Notes: a model not told the origin generated them from the sequence alone. A stretch of DNA of 64,000 nucleotides from Muribaculaceae bacterium (GCA_017557665.1 JAFYYI010000031.1:62001-126000); one strand, 5' to 3'; positions 53,426-63,448 are shown, numbered from the stretch's first letter. Numbers and translations: made by a program.

Positions 53426-56389
53426 TTAATTTGCTACAGTTCCTGCTTTTAGTTGGTCAAGAATAACCGCCAAAGCATTATTGGCCTCAAAATCAATATC
53501 CGGGATATCCAGATTGGCAACAAACGAAATGAACATGTATTCTATCCACTTGTTATAGTTATCCTCAAACGACGGCAGCAGGGCCTTGGGACTCGTTGAC
53601 ATGTCATTGAACAATGCGGTCAAGTCCTTCTCATCGTAGGTGGATGGCAACTGCTTAAGGATATAACGGAAAGCCGGCAGATTATGGGATTCACAGATTT
53701 TCTGCGCCTTGGCTTTTGTCTCATCAGACAGATACTTGAAACCGAAATCCATGACGAATTCATTCACCTTGCTGGCGAGCATATCGGCTAAAAGGCTTTC
53801 ATTGGCCGTGTGAATATCCACTACATTGACGTACTCTGCAATGCACTCAGCCATCATATCTCTTAATCCCAGACCCTCGGACGAAGTGACCAGATTATCC
53901 ATCAGGCTTGTCATTACCGATATGTCAAAACCCTGCTCATCAGTGAATTCGTTGATGAAGTCAACCGACTTGATGCCAGAGCACCAGGCATCAAAAACAT
54001 TGTCGGCAATGACACAAGAGTTCAGCTTACGTTTATACGTTCCGGTGAAGAGTTTTGTTGGATCAACATTCTTTTTGTTTAGATAGTCCTGAGCCTCCTC
54101 CCGGCTGTCAAAAGCGTAGGTCTTCATCAAGCATTGCCACCTGTCTTCCTCTGATTTCACAGACTCTATCGGGTAGCCGGCATTCTCACACGACTTGCGA
54201 ATGAGCTCATACGCCTTAAAATCATTCACCTTAGCGTTCAAAACAGGACTTTGCATCACTTTGTGCACTATGGTATAACTCTCTTTTTCGGTCAGCTGCA
54301 ATGCTTGCAACAGGTGACCGAAATAATAGTTGTCATTATTGCAGGTGAAATCCATCTCGCGGAAAATCGCACGCGCCTTGCGGATATTGCCTTCAAGGAT
54401 CTCTTCAGAATTGGTAGGTACATAATAGCTCTCCACAACCTTATATGCACCATGTCTAGCTTCATAAAGCTTGCGTTTGAACTCAACGGCTCGCATATTC
54501 GCCATATTGGTCGCAACTTTAGCTAATTGATCTATAATGTAAAGAGATCCATCATTGTCAATAGATGCTGCTACATCCCATGACAACTCAGGATGGCTAA
54601 AGAACATCTTGACATATTGATTATTGCAGAACGTATCACGTAAATCCTTGTAAAACTCGGGAGGCAAGAGCATCCGCTTATTACTAGTCTTTTCACCTTC
54701 ATAAAGCTTGCTGTCATTAGGACCAGAATACTTATAGTCCCTCAACAAATAGCAATTATTGAAGTGTTCACCCGGACTCGTCCAATTAAGAAAAATCTTT
54801 TGTTCTTCTTTGTCTAAACTGCCTTCAACATTGAAACATTCCCTATATAATGTTTTATAGAAACGCTCATTCCATCTATTATTCAATGAATTGATGTTGT
54901 TGGCAACAGCCTCGGTACTTAACTTCATATCCATGTTGAATTTAGTACCAATATAAAACAATGGTGATATGTTACCTGTCGCATCCATAGTTTCACGACG
55001 CTCTTCCATTGTTCTGCCAACATAGTTGCTAATCCAGTCCTTCAAGAGATGAGGGACATCTGTAACCTCATTCTTCTCGGCATGATGACAATATAGCAGC
55101 ACATTAATTAGCATGGATTTGTTATACATGTTGAACAAATATGCAACCTTACCGCGCAACAATACTTCTATCAGTACGTTATCAGCGCTAAGGGTTTTGA
55201 GTTCAAGTTTTTTTCGAGATCGGGCGCCAGGGAAATCAAGTATATCATTATGCATGAATATTGACCCCACGCTATTCATATCATCAGTTGATGTTTCTTT
55301 GAGCCGCACTCCATTTTCAATAGACTTTTCTGGCGGCAGTTTTTCCCTGACTTTTTCATCTTTAATATTATCGAGACAATAAAGATTATTGCTACCAAGA
55401 TATTCCTCATCAATCTTCACGATAATCTCTGAACATAATGCACAAATCTCGCTTTTCGTCAAATGTTCAATTTTTGTGAAATTATCCCCGATCTTCAGAT
55501 AGGCATCAGTAAAAAATTTGGGCGAAGTCAAAAACAACTCATTTAAACATTGTACACTCATAATCGTGTCTTCGTTTACACCATTATGAAGAAGAGATTG
55601 AGCTGGCAGATATACGAATTCTGAATATCTCAATTTCTTAAGAGTACTTGTCATTTTGTTAAATAGCTTGGTCTGGTATTCGCTATTGTTCCAAAGAACA
55701 GAGAATGTCTCAGCCCACTTGTCTTCAGGAATGCGCTCAACGACATATGCTAACTTATCAAAGAAAACGGACTTATAAATGAACGACTGTGCCTTGGTTT
55801 TCAAATAATCATGGAAATATGATTTGATATTCATAATGTCATCCGAGATTATGAATGACTGGCATTTGGGCGCATTCTTATAACGCTCCATGAGCATGAT
55901 ACCCATATCCTCTACAGCCTGTTCACTAAGATAACCATAGTCATGTATGTCATTATAATAACCATCACACAGGATTATGATAATATCACAAACCGACAAG
56001 CAGCGCATCAAGATAGGATACTTATCACTATATCTATCTCCTCCTTTAGCAAATGACGAGAATCTAGTCACAACACCGGTGGCCTCGGTATTATTGGTTT
56101 TTGGATTCATCTCTTCAATGAAATTATAGGATTTCCCATCAGCTTTTAATCTGAAGGGCTCACCATCTTTTTGAAGCATACAATTAATTAGATATGATTT
56201 CCCGACTTGGCTAACTCCGTATGCGGCAATCGCAGGATTCTCTTCAGCAGCCTTCTTGAGCATCCTAAGCTTCCTACGTTCTTCCACGAGGAGCGGAAAC
56301 TTCTGTTCAAAATCTGATGGCTTGTATTTTTGAATCCATGCCAACGATTTATTAATGCTCTCAATTTGATTTGAAATAGTCTGTATCAT
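53426..56389 (-). CDS. SrfC-like P-loop GTPase-fold protein
   Basis: The 987-residue protein has a P-loop GVSQVGKSYLINCML (58-72), preceded by NPAIAAY. A DxxG-type motif NDILDFPGARSR lies at 381-392. GxSQxGKSYL plus DxPGARSR is the pattern of the SrfC family of putative virulence factors (family recalled from enterobacterial srfABC loci). The large helical C-terminus is typical of that family. There is no TM or signal sequence. The gene follows the SrfB-like gene by 7 bases, the same pairing as in srfABC. No SrfA-like gene was recognised nearby. Confidence 0.82.
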   Translation of the reverse strand: MIQTISNQIESINKSLAWIQKYKPSDFEQKFPLLVEERRKLRMLKKAAEENPAIAAYGVSQVGKSYLINCMLQKDGEPFRLKADGKSYNFIEEMNPKTNNTEATGVVTRFSSFAKGGDRYSDKYPILMRCLSVCDIIIILCDGYYNDIHDYGYLSEQAVEDMGIMLMERYKNAPKCQSFIISDDIMNIKSYFHDYLKTKAQSFIYKSVFFDKLAYVVERIPEDKWAETFSVLWNNSEYQTKLFNKMTSTLKKLRYSEFVYLPAQSLLHNGVNEDTIMSVQCLNELFLTSPKFFTDAYLKIGDNFTKIEHLTKSEICALCSEIIVKIDEEYLGSNNLYCLDNIKDEKVREKLPPEKSIENGVRLKETSTDDMNSVGSIFMHNDILDFPGARSRKKLELKTLSADNVLIEVLLRGKVAYLFNMYNKSMLINVLLYCHHAEKNEVTDVPHLLKDWISNYVGRTMEERRETMDATGNISPLFYIGTKFNMDMKLSTEAVANNINSLNNRWNERFYKTLYRECFNVEGSLDKEEQKIFLNWTSPGEHFNNCYLLRDYKYSGPNDSKLYEGEKTSNKRMLLPPEFYKDLRDTFCNNQYVKMFFSHPELSWDVAASIDNDGSLYIIDQLAKVATNMANMRAVEFKRKLYEARHGAYKVVESYYVPTNSEEILEGNIRKARAIFREMDFTCNNDNYYFGHLLQALQLTEKESYTIVHKVMQSPVLNAKVNDFKAYELIRKSCENAGYPIESVKSEEDRWQCLMKTYAFDSREEAQDYLNKKNVDPTKLFTGTYKRKLNSCVIADNVFDAWCSGIKSVDFINEFTDEQGFDISVMTSLMDNLVTSSEGLGLRDMMAECIAEYVNVVDIHTANESLLADMLASKVNEFVMDFGFKYLSDETKAKAQKICESHNLPAFRYILKQLPSTYDEKDLTALFNDMSTSPKALLPSFEDNYNKWIEYMFISFVANLDIPDIDFEANNALAVILDQLKAGTVAN

Positions 56390-56396
56390 AGTCTTT

Positions 56397-59300
56397 TTAT
56401 CTGATTGTTAATTCAAATTCTCCCTTATCCAACCAATACTTGCCATCGTCCACAAGAGACTGCTGGACAAGTTCTACCGAAGTCTTAGGCAAAGAGTTGC
56501 CTTCAGAGTCCACGATTTCCTCTATCCATATTTCCTCTCTGTTATCGGTGTAGTTGCGAGACAATGTCACACTCAAGGTGTGCTTGCTGCTATTATTGTA
56601 CAAGGCGAAAAGCGGACGTGCTTGATAAATTGCAGAATCCAATTGTCGGCATCCCAGATATGCCGGGAAAACAGCCAGTTTCAACGTCGCAGTCGAAGTG
56701 TAAGGCGACAAGGCAGACTTGGTTACCTGCTGACGCCGTGAATTGTATTCACCGATATAATTGGCAGTGGACTTCATCTTCTTGATCATCTTGGAAAAAT
56801 CGAGTACCAAGCCCTTCAAGCCTTGTGATGCAAGGTATCCGACCATGCCACCAACAGCAACGATTGACTTCTGATTATAGAAGTAACCCTGGCCATCAGC
56901 TGTCGGGAACCATGAGCCGACCCGGTAGTCATTCAATCTCACCAATCTGTCTGGAGCAATGGGTACATACTTAATAAAAAGTTCTGTAATTGCATCAAGA
57001 GATGTGGGGCGTCCAGCAAGAACGATAATATCGCATTGCTGGGTGTAAAGAACCAAAGCCAATTGCTTCATCAATGGCTCCATTGTCGATTTTACTATAT
57101 CAGCCACTTCAACTGGATCAAAACGCCAATTCAATTCTTCGAAACGGAAACCAAAATGATGATAAAAATACGACAAAAGATAGTCAGCCGGTTTTGTATC
57201 TTGGAAGATATCTTCAAAAGTATATAATTTTGAGGGCCTGTGAGTACGCAATAACTCAAGCATCATTTGAGCTATCGGCATTGAAATCTGGGTATTAAAA
57301 TCAACGCGACATCGACGATCGCGATAGCCCATCATAGAACTATCCGTACCAAAGAAATCGTGAATAAGATTGGAAGCAAAAGCGACAATCTTGTCATGTT
57401 TATCATCTTCGTCCAAAGACTGGCATATATCTGCGATTTTATCACGATAAACAATGTTGTCTTCACAACAGGGCAATGCCTTCAAATCATCATCGTTCAT
57501 CGAAAGCAAACGACTAGTCAAAGCCGAGGTGATATTGCCTTGATTTGGCTCTCCGTGGTCTTTACCCTCAATCACAATATTTTGAATCAGGTTGCGTAGG
57601 ATGTCATCACCTGCCAGATAGAAACTATCCCAGAACAAAGGAATCGGAGTCAACCTGCTACGGCCTTCACCCTCGTATTCGTAGGCGCAAACCATGATAT
57701 CTGTCGTGCCTGCACCAATGTCTATTGATCCAATTGTTAACGCCTTCTCTGTATATCCATCTTCTTCCAATTCAGGTCTTACGTGCCCTTTAAGTTCAAA
57801 GAACTTGTTGATTTCACCACTATATCTTTGGGCAATTTCTGCATATAGATAAACCAGTTGGCAGCATGATGCCTCATCATAGGACCAGACTCTCCTGTTA
57901 ATGTCGGCATATTCATCCGTGATTTTCAATGCGGCTGAAGACGGCAGAATCTCAGCCATTTCCAAACCATTCATGCACTTGGTCAAAGCTTGATATGCGT
58001 CACTGGCACACTGACGCAATTTAATCTGCTCTTTTAAAGGCATGGCTGTCGGACATGTAATGATGATGTTCCTGATTACCCTGCGGCAATCTATATCACC
58101 CCATTTATCACGATATCGGATAGAATTTATTTGGGTTAACGCATGATTGAAAATCTCAATCATGGCAAATGTCATGAGAGATGAACGGGAATAGTGGTGT
58201 TCTGTTTGATCAAAATCAAATAATTCCTTTCCCATCTCAAATTGATCATCCTCGTTCTTAAAACATCCTTCTTTATTAAACAATCCCGACAATAAAGGAA
58301 CTGAAATATCATTGGATAATGCCACGTTAAACGGATCATCGGTAGTAATCAGATTTTCCCACTGACCGCTATATGGTTTCTCATCCCACAGATAACGCTT
58401 AGGACTGGAATAATTCGTAGTCTTTTCGGCCATGCCTTCTTCCTCCAGAGACCTATAAACAAGTCGCTTCGCCTCATCGCCGATTCTCACAAAACTTTTC
58501 CAGGAAAACATATTCTCACCTTCCTCACCCAATACTATGTCGTTTCCGAAATCGGCTTTTCTGAAAACGATTCTCATATCAAAGGTCTTGTTTTCATAAT
58601 AAACCCATGGATGTGAGAGGTCTCTTAACTCAAGCATTTGGCCCTTGGTGAAATCACCATTCTCAAACAAGATGCCACAAGTGCGGGAATTGCCAATATC
58701 CAGAACTAAATCAACAAAGATATTACCTTTCTTATTATCGTGTAAGGTGACTTCTGGAGCACCTCCTGAAAGCCGAATGAAATTCAAGAAATAAATATAA
58801 AAAGCTTTATATTTTAACGATGGTTCTTGAAGGATTTCAAGTCCAAGCAATCCCCTGATATAATCCGAGAATGCATGAAAAGCCTCATCAGAAGAGACAA
58901 AGTTCATCAATAAATCAACTTTATTGCACATACTGTACACACATGAGCCTCCATCTTCTTCTGCTATATATGGTCTTAAGACATCAAGTTCATCAATACC
59001 CGTCTCTGTATCAAAAGCCCAAACCAAACGATATTTATAGGTTCCCTTCTTCTGACCTTCGCCAATCTGCTGAATCTTAAGACGGCACCAAGCCAACGGT
59101 GCATTACTGGTTATGCCATCAATCTCCTTTCGAAACATCGGCACGGGAAGCCACTTGTCAAGCAAGAGGTCAAAAGCAGGTATTTGAGATTTCCCTTCGA
59201 CTGGATCTTTCACACGAAACGATTGCAAAGAATTGATGTTGAAAACACCTTCATCATCTTCCTTAAAGGAAGATAGCAAAGCTACATTGAAAGAGGGATT

Positions 59301-59576
59301 CATTTTGATTAGCCCTGTTTCATCCAATTCTTCTCTCCCATTCGATTTACGAACCACAGCACCCTCTGCTTCAATCAATTCTTCAAGAGGTATATACTTT
59401 CCATCCTTATCATCATAGCACAAAAGACCGAAATACCTATTATCTAAAAAATCGACTGTTTCACAAAAAGAATACTTAAGGGTTTTTCCACTCTTCAACA
59501 CCAATGGTTCAGAAGGGCAGAATTCAATTTCATTCGTTACGAAATGAATTCCTGAGTTAGCTATCAAATGTTCCAT
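56397..59576 (-). CDS. SrfB-like Hsp70/actin-fold ATPase
   Basis: The 1059-residue protein has an N-terminal beta-rich region (1-280), then an actin/Hsp70 fold. Phosphate-1 is LVLDIGNSRTCGIL (Asp293), phosphate-2 is SIDIGAGTTDIMV (Asp619) and the adenosine-side motif is IIVLAGRPTSLD. LNDYRVGSWFP and VAVGGMVGYLA near the C-terminal third are typical of the SrfB family. With the SrfC-like P-loop protein it forms the first pair of the minus array. It is the second actin-fold protein of the locus; the first is at 25785-29228. The start is the first gene start after an 0.9 kb A/T-rich gap. Confidence 0.87.
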   Translation of the reverse strand: MEHLIANSGIHFVTNEIEFCPSEPLVLKSGKTLKYSFCETVDFLDNRYFGLLCYDDKDGKYIPLEELIEAEGAVVRKSNGREELDETGLIKMNPSFNVALLSSFKEDDEGVFNINSLQSFRVKDPVEGKSQIPAFDLLLDKWLPVPMFRKEIDGITSNAPLAWCRLKIQQIGEGQKKGTYKYRLVWAFDTETGIDELDVLRPYIAEEDGGSCVYSMCNKVDLLMNFVSSDEAFHAFSDYIRGLLGLEILQEPSLKYKAFYIYFLNFIRLSGGAPEVTLHDNKKGNIFVDLVLDIGNSRTCGILFENGDFTKGQMLELRDLSHPWVYYENKTFDMRIVFRKADFGNDIVLGEEGENMFSWKSFVRIGDEAKRLVYRSLEEEGMAEKTTNYSSPKRYLWDEKPYSGQWENLITTDDPFNVALSNDISVPLLSGLFNKEGCFKNEDDQFEMGKELFDFDQTEHHYSRSSLMTFAMIEIFNHALTQINSIRYRDKWGDIDCRRVIRNIIITCPTAMPLKEQIKLRQCASDAYQALTKCMNGLEMAEILPSSAALKITDEYADINRRVWSYDEASCCQLVYLYAEIAQRYSGEINKFFELKGHVRPELEEDGYTEKALTIGSIDIGAGTTDIMVCAYEYEGEGRSRLTPIPLFWDSFYLAGDDILRNLIQNIVIEGKDHGEPNQGNITSALTSRLLSMNDDDLKALPCCEDNIVYRDKIADICQSLDEDDKHDKIVAFASNLIHDFFGTDSSMMGYRDRRCRVDFNTQISMPIAQMMLELLRTHRPSKLYTFEDIFQDTKPADYLLSYFYHHFGFRFEELNWRFDPVEVADIVKSTMEPLMKQLALVLYTQQCDIIVLAGRPTSLDAITELFIKYVPIAPDRLVRLNDYRVGSWFPTADGQGYFYNQKSIVAVGGMVGYLASQGLKGLVLDFSKMIKKMKSTANYIGEYNSRRQQVTKSALSPYTSTATLKLAVFPAYLGCRQLDSAIYQARPLFALYNNSSKHTLSVTLSRNYTDNREEIWIEEIVDSEGNSLPKTSVELVQQSLVDDGKYWLDKGEFELTIR

Positions 59577-59641
59577 AATCTATATCATTAAATATCTACT
59601 TTTGAAGTAATTGTCTTTGCTCTTTAATGACGAGGTGTCTC

Positions 59642-59649
59642 CAAATGTA
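59642..59649 (-). promoter_or_regulatory. Candidate promoter -7 box for the minus array
   Basis: The minus strand reads TACATTTG, 65 bases before the SrfB-like start. CTTG lies 17 bases further upstream (59667-59670). Confidence 0.45.
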
Positions 59650-60252
59650 ACCAACGTGCATATAATCAAGTTAGAACAATCCAAAAACTTTCACATCTGC
59701 TTTTAATACAGAAAACAAATCAAAGACTTCTTCCGATTAGGCAAATGCAATACATCGGTTTTACACAATAACCCTTGAAAATTGTCCCATCATATCCAAC
59801 TATGTATCTGATTCATTGATTATTAGTTAAGATTTATGTCTATGGTTATTTGAAATCTCGTGCTAGGATGTTCCTAAAAATTCCTAATTAACTTCCGCGT
59901 TACTATAGATTCTACTTAATCAACTGCATTGCTGAAGAATAAAGGAATTGGCCACAAATTTACTAAAAAAATGCAAATGCAAAGAAAATAATTAAAAAAA
60001 ATTAAAAAGAATCTAATTAATTGATGTTTATTGCACTTTTAAACTACTGATTAAACTACTGATTAAACACCTGCAAAAAATCTTGGAATTATTGCTTTAT
60101 TTCCCCAAAATATTAGTAAACAATTCTACATACAATAATACACACCACCTTGTAATGTATATTATTTCACCAATATCAGAGATATTTATAATATTATAGA
60201 AATCAACTTATTATGCTTTATATTATGTCACATATCTTCCATCATACAAAGA

Positions 60253-60290
60253 TGAGTTTGGCTCCATCTTGATGAATGGAGCCAAACTCA
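60253..60290. terminator. Perfect 15-bp intergenic hairpin
   Basis: TGAGTTTGGCTCCAT pairs fully with its complement across an 8-base loop. It lies 165 bases after the 5'-nucleotidase stop. No T-run follows, so the terminator role is uncertain. Confidence 0.5.
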
Positions 60291-60455
60291 CATTTAGGTT
60301 GTTCGTCTTTAGATTATTGGGTGGCGGAGAGACGCTAGGAGGACAGGGTTGTTATCGCACTCTTATAGAAACAAACATAAGCACAGACCATGACTGCCAA
60401 CTCTTAGGCTTTAGGGACGGGAAGTGCTATCTGTTTGAGTTAGAGAGTGTTTTGC

Positions 60456-61880
60456 TTACCACTTCTCGGTGAAGCTGCTGCGACCTTGATAGTCAACAGT
60501 TCCCTTTTTCTCGAGCCAACGCATGATGAGGTCGCTGGTGGTCTCGGTGCCTCGCTCGCCCTGATCCTCACGGGGAGAGTCGGCTATCGATGCCACGTAG
60601 TTATTGGTCACCACGCGGTATTTCTTCTTCATATTGAGTTTCTTGCCATTGGCATCAAACAGTTCCAATTTCTTGACAGCGGACTTGTTGGCGTCAGTGT
60701 AAGTCACCACGGCTGTACATCCGCTGGTAACTGGGAAGCGGTTGCGGTCGGCCTTGAAGCAAGCGATGAGCATGTCACTGAGTTCTTTGCCAGTCAGGGT
60801 CATCACCACCGGGCTGTTCAGGAACGGATCAAGGTTAAGTATGTCCTTCGCAGTGATGGGACCAGCAGGGAAAGAGTCATAGCGCACGCCGCCATAGTTC
60901 TCGAAGGCAATATCACAATTGCACTCCTCCTTCCAAGCGTCGCACATCATAACTCCCAGCGCATCATAACTATTGATGTCATTTTGCATCTGAGCCACCA
61001 CGCGCTCGAATTTAGGACTGCTCTTGAAATGCTTGAGCAACGCTTCGGCGGCATCACTATGTCGATTGGAATTGTTCAAAACGATGTTCTCGGCCTTCTT
61101 GCTCACGACCTTGCCACCTTCTACCTCCAGCGTCGTCAGGGTGACGCGAGGCAACTGGTAGCCATTCTGGGTAATCAACACGCCATCGTGCACCTCTCCG
61201 CCTTCGAGCTGGGTGTGGGTGTGACTGCTTATGATAAGATCATAGTAAGGAAATTGTTTTGCCAACTCGACATCGACATCAAAGCCCACATGGGTCAGCA
61301 ACACATTGACATCGCACTGCTCAGTGAGCCATTTATACTGTGGTATCACCTCCTCGGGCTTTTGAAACGACAGCCCCTTCACGTTGTCGGGATGAGTGTC
61401 GGGGAGTCCGTTCTCACCCACTTGTGTGATTCCAAGCATGCCAACTTTAATGCCCTTGACATCAAAAACCTGATAGGGACGCACTCGGATTCCGCTCTCG
61501 GGAGGACAAGTGATGTTGGCGGCAAGATAGGGGAAATTAGACAGCGATATCACCCGTGCAAGACCTTCAACGTTGGAGTCATACTCATGGTTGCCCAGCG
61601 CCGATGCGTCAAACCCGATGAGGTTCATCATCGAAATCATGGGATAGGAGACAGGCTCATAAAAGTCGTTGTAAGGATTACCTGTGCGGTTATCTCCTGC
61701 CGAGATAACCAATACAAATGGATCAATGGCTCGAATACTGTCAACGATAGCAGCATATTGAGGCATCTTTTCGATAGCCGAGTGCATATCATTGGATGAC
61801 AGAATCCTCACGGTCTCGCCATGCACACTAAAGAACGAGACCAATGTCAAAGTCACGATTGACAAAAAAATCTTTTTCAT
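60456..61880 (-). CDS. 5'-nucleotidase-family metallophosphatase, exported
   Basis: The 474-residue protein has a signal peptide (1-21). The N-terminal metallophosphatase domain shows SSNDMH, SAGDN, GNHEYD, LLTHVG and SSHTHT, the di-metal ligand motifs of the UshA/5'-nucleotidase family. The C-terminal 5'-nucleotidase domain carries AFENYGGVRYDSFPAGPIT and the YRVVTNNYVA end motif. It should act in the periplasm on nucleotides or nucleotide sugars. The C-terminal domain is complete. It starts 4 bases after the small gene upstream. Confidence 0.94.
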   Translation of the reverse strand: MKKIFLSIVTLTLVSFFSVHGETVRILSSNDMHSAIEKMPQYAAIVDSIRAIDPFVLVISAGDNRTGNPYNDFYEPVSYPMISMMNLIGFDASALGNHEYDSNVEGLARVISLSNFPYLAANITCPPESGIRVRPYQVFDVKGIKVGMLGITQVGENGLPDTHPDNVKGLSFQKPEEVIPQYKWLTEQCDVNVLLTHVGFDVDVELAKQFPYYDLIISSHTHTQLEGGEVHDGVLITQNGYQLPRVTLTTLEVEGGKVVSKKAENIVLNNSNRHSDAAEALLKHFKSSPKFERVVAQMQNDINSYDALGVMMCDAWKEECNCDIAFENYGGVRYDSFPAGPITAKDILNLDPFLNSPVVMTLTGKELSDMLIACFKADRNRFPVTSGCTAVVTYTDANKSAVKKLELFDANGKKLNMKKKYRVVTNNYVASIADSPREDQGERGTETTSDLIMRWLEKKGTVDYQGRSSFTEKW

Positions 61881-61884
61881 AATA

Positions 61885-62085
61885 TCACTGGTTTATAATG
61901 TTAATGATTTGTTGATCTTTCAGGGGAGCTGCGTTATCCAGCAGGTGCCCCCATTTGTCGGTGACTTGCAGCGATGATACTTCGCTGATATCAAATCTGT
62001 TACGCACGGCCCAACGCAGCACCGCATCACCAACTTTGGCACCCTTGAAAATTCTTATTTTGGATTTATTTACTATAACCGTCAT
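61885..62085 (-). CDS. Small 66-residue protein, possibly beta-grasp-like
   Basis: The frame lies 4 bases before the 5'-nucleotidase gene and reads like a folded domain: MTVIVNKSKIRIFKGAKVGD, a helix, then VTDKWGHLLDNAAPLKDQQI with a final IINIINQ. The strand-helix-strand order and ending recall ThiS/ubiquitin-like (beta-grasp) proteins, but the C-terminal diglycine is absent. It is probably co-transcribed with the nucleotidase gene. No signal peptide was seen. Confidence 0.65.
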   Translation of the reverse strand: MTVIVNKSKIRIFKGAKVGDAVLRWAVRNRFDISEVSSLQVTDKWGHLLDNAAPLKDQQIINIINQ

Positions 62086-62177
62086 ATTTTTATATAGAAT
62101 TAGGTTTGTAGCGTCCCTAAAAACAGATTCAAATTCTCAATCAAGTTAAGCAGCCGTCCAAGTAGCTGCCACGGTGC

Positions 62178-62185
62178 AAAGTTAG
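62178..62185 (-). promoter_or_regulatory. Promoter -7 box for the small protein / 5'-nucleotidase pair
   Basis: The minus strand reads TAACTTTG, about 93 bases before the small gene. No -33 match was found at normal spacing. Confidence 0.45.
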
Positions 62186-62446
62186 TCAAAATTAGCACAG
62201 GTTGAGCGAGGTGCCCTATCTTTTTCTATTGGTGTCCGGTAAAGATCGTTTAAGATGAAGCTGACAGGGACACTAGTTCATACGCACGAAATGCTCGGAG
62301 GGTGTCATTAGTAACTGGGGGTACCTACTAACGAAACTAGTGTTGCGAGTGAAGTGACAAGCATCCACGGTGCCGCAATCCGTCCATATCGTCGCTGGAG
62401 GCGACCCCATTATCCATAATCATCAAGGGGGGCGCTTTCGGTGCCG
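62186..62446. other. Intergenic region with nested inverted repeats
   Basis: No gene was seen. CACTAGTT (62271-62278) pairs with AACTAGTG (62335-62342), and inside it TTAGTA pairs with TACTAA near 62308-62332, with a G/C-rich loop. It might be an RNA structure or chance. Confidence 0.3.
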
Positions 62447-63448
62447 TTACTTCCCTCTGGCCTTACGCGTGGTGATGCGGTTGATAAGGTGGCCCGTGAG
62501 CATGATCAGGACTCCCAAGATAATATGGAAGCTGATCATGAAGTTTTTTGCAGGCAATATGTACCCGTGCACTTCTACGTTGGGAGTAATCCCCATGAAG
62601 AATGCCACATGTGCCAACAACAACGCAAAACAATACACAAAACCAAATACGAATACCAGGCGCCACAGGGTGCCCCACAGGCCATAGCCAAACAACTGCT
62701 TGTATCCAATGATGTAGTAAGCAATCACAACGATGGAAAGCAAAGTGAGGATGGTCATCTGCTTGAAAAAGAACCAGCACGGCAACGCCAATAGGAAGAA
62801 GGTCACTTGCAGGCTCCCGAAAAGGACCTGGATAAAGAACCCCTCGGGCAACGAGTGCCCTGTGTGGAGCGGCGAGTAGCGAAACATGACCCAGGTGGGG
62901 AAGATGGTAGTGAAGGACAGTATCAGCATGGACCAGCTGAAATGCGACTCAAACCAGTCGTAAAACGGCTTGGACACGTTTGCTATGTTTTTTCCCTCAC
63001 CTTCAGTAAAACCGAGTTCATGGTAATCCAAACCGTATCCGAGGCCCTTAAGCTCCGGAAACAACCAATGGAAGATAATCGCATAGGCCACCGCAAGAAT
63101 GAACAGCATCTTAATTGGCGGGAAGCTCACCTGACGCTTGCCACTGATGTAATCACTGATGAAGTAACCGGGGCGCAACAGCAACTGGCACACACTAGAT
63201 AGAACGGAACGTGAACCCAAGCCCCAAATGTCCATCACACTATTGTGCACACTGGTCCAACCGATGCGGCCCACACTCGCCTGCTGCGAGCAGGTGGGGC
63301 AATAGTGGCCCGTGAAGGTGAACCCGCAGTTGTTGCAGCGGTGTTCCTCCTCACCCTTGACGTATTTTATCGGCTGACGTTGCCAACGCTTGAAACGCTT
63401 GTATCGCTCTTTCAAAGAATGCCAATTCATCCTCTTCTCATTATTCAA
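62447..63448 (-). CDS. DUF3667 membrane protein
   Basis: The 333-residue protein begins with a basic segment and a zinc ribbon (CNNCGFTFTGHYCPTCSQQ). The DUF3667 pattern follows (RPGYFISDYISGKRQVSFPP), then about five TM segments. The family is common in Bacteroidota and its function is unknown. A -7 box TACTTTTG lies 35 bases before the start on the minus strand (63483-63490). Confidence 0.9.
   Translation of the reverse strand: MNNEKRMNWHSLKERYKRFKRWQRQPIKYVKGEEEHRCNNCGFTFTGHYCPTCSQQASVGRIGWTSVHNSVMDIWGLGSRSVLSSVCQLLLRPGYFISDYISGKRQVSFPPIKMLFILAVAYAIIFHWLFPELKGLGYGLDYHELGFTEGEGKNIANVSKPFYDWFESHFSWSMLILSFTTIFPTWVMFRYSPLHTGHSLPEGFFIQVLFGSLQVTFFLLALPCWFFFKQMTILTLLSIVVIAYYIIGYKQLFGYGLWGTLWRLVFVFGFVYCFALLLAHVAFFMGITPNVEVHGYILPAKNFMISFHIILGVLIMLTGHLINRITTRKARGK

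Larger units (their letters stand above)
59577..60455. other. AT-rich intergenic region, no gene seen
   Basis: This 0.9 kb stretch separates the minus array from the 5'-nucleotidase gene. Bases 59930-60250 are very A/T-rich. It holds a candidate promoter for the array (59642-59649), a short tandem of TTAAACTACTGA near 60040-60068, and a perfect hairpin (60253-60290). A 67-codon plus-strand frame at 60269 shows no protein-like features. Confidence 0.5.

Noticed and set aside
31006..59576. SrfA-like third partner
   Set aside because: No gene near the SrfB/SrfC-like pair could be matched to SrfA by eye.
60269..60472. 67-codon frame in the gap before the nucleotidase gene
   Set aside because: It overlaps a hairpin and the nucleotidase 3' end, with no ribosome site or protein-like pattern.
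60447..61799. 450-codon plus-strand frame opposite the 5'-nucleotidase gene
   Set aside because: It is antisense to a gene with clear catalytic motifs and has no family features.
62271..62342. Riboswitch or structured RNA
   Set aside because: Nested short inverted repeats exist but match no riboswitch pattern that I recognise; left as a low-confidence note only.
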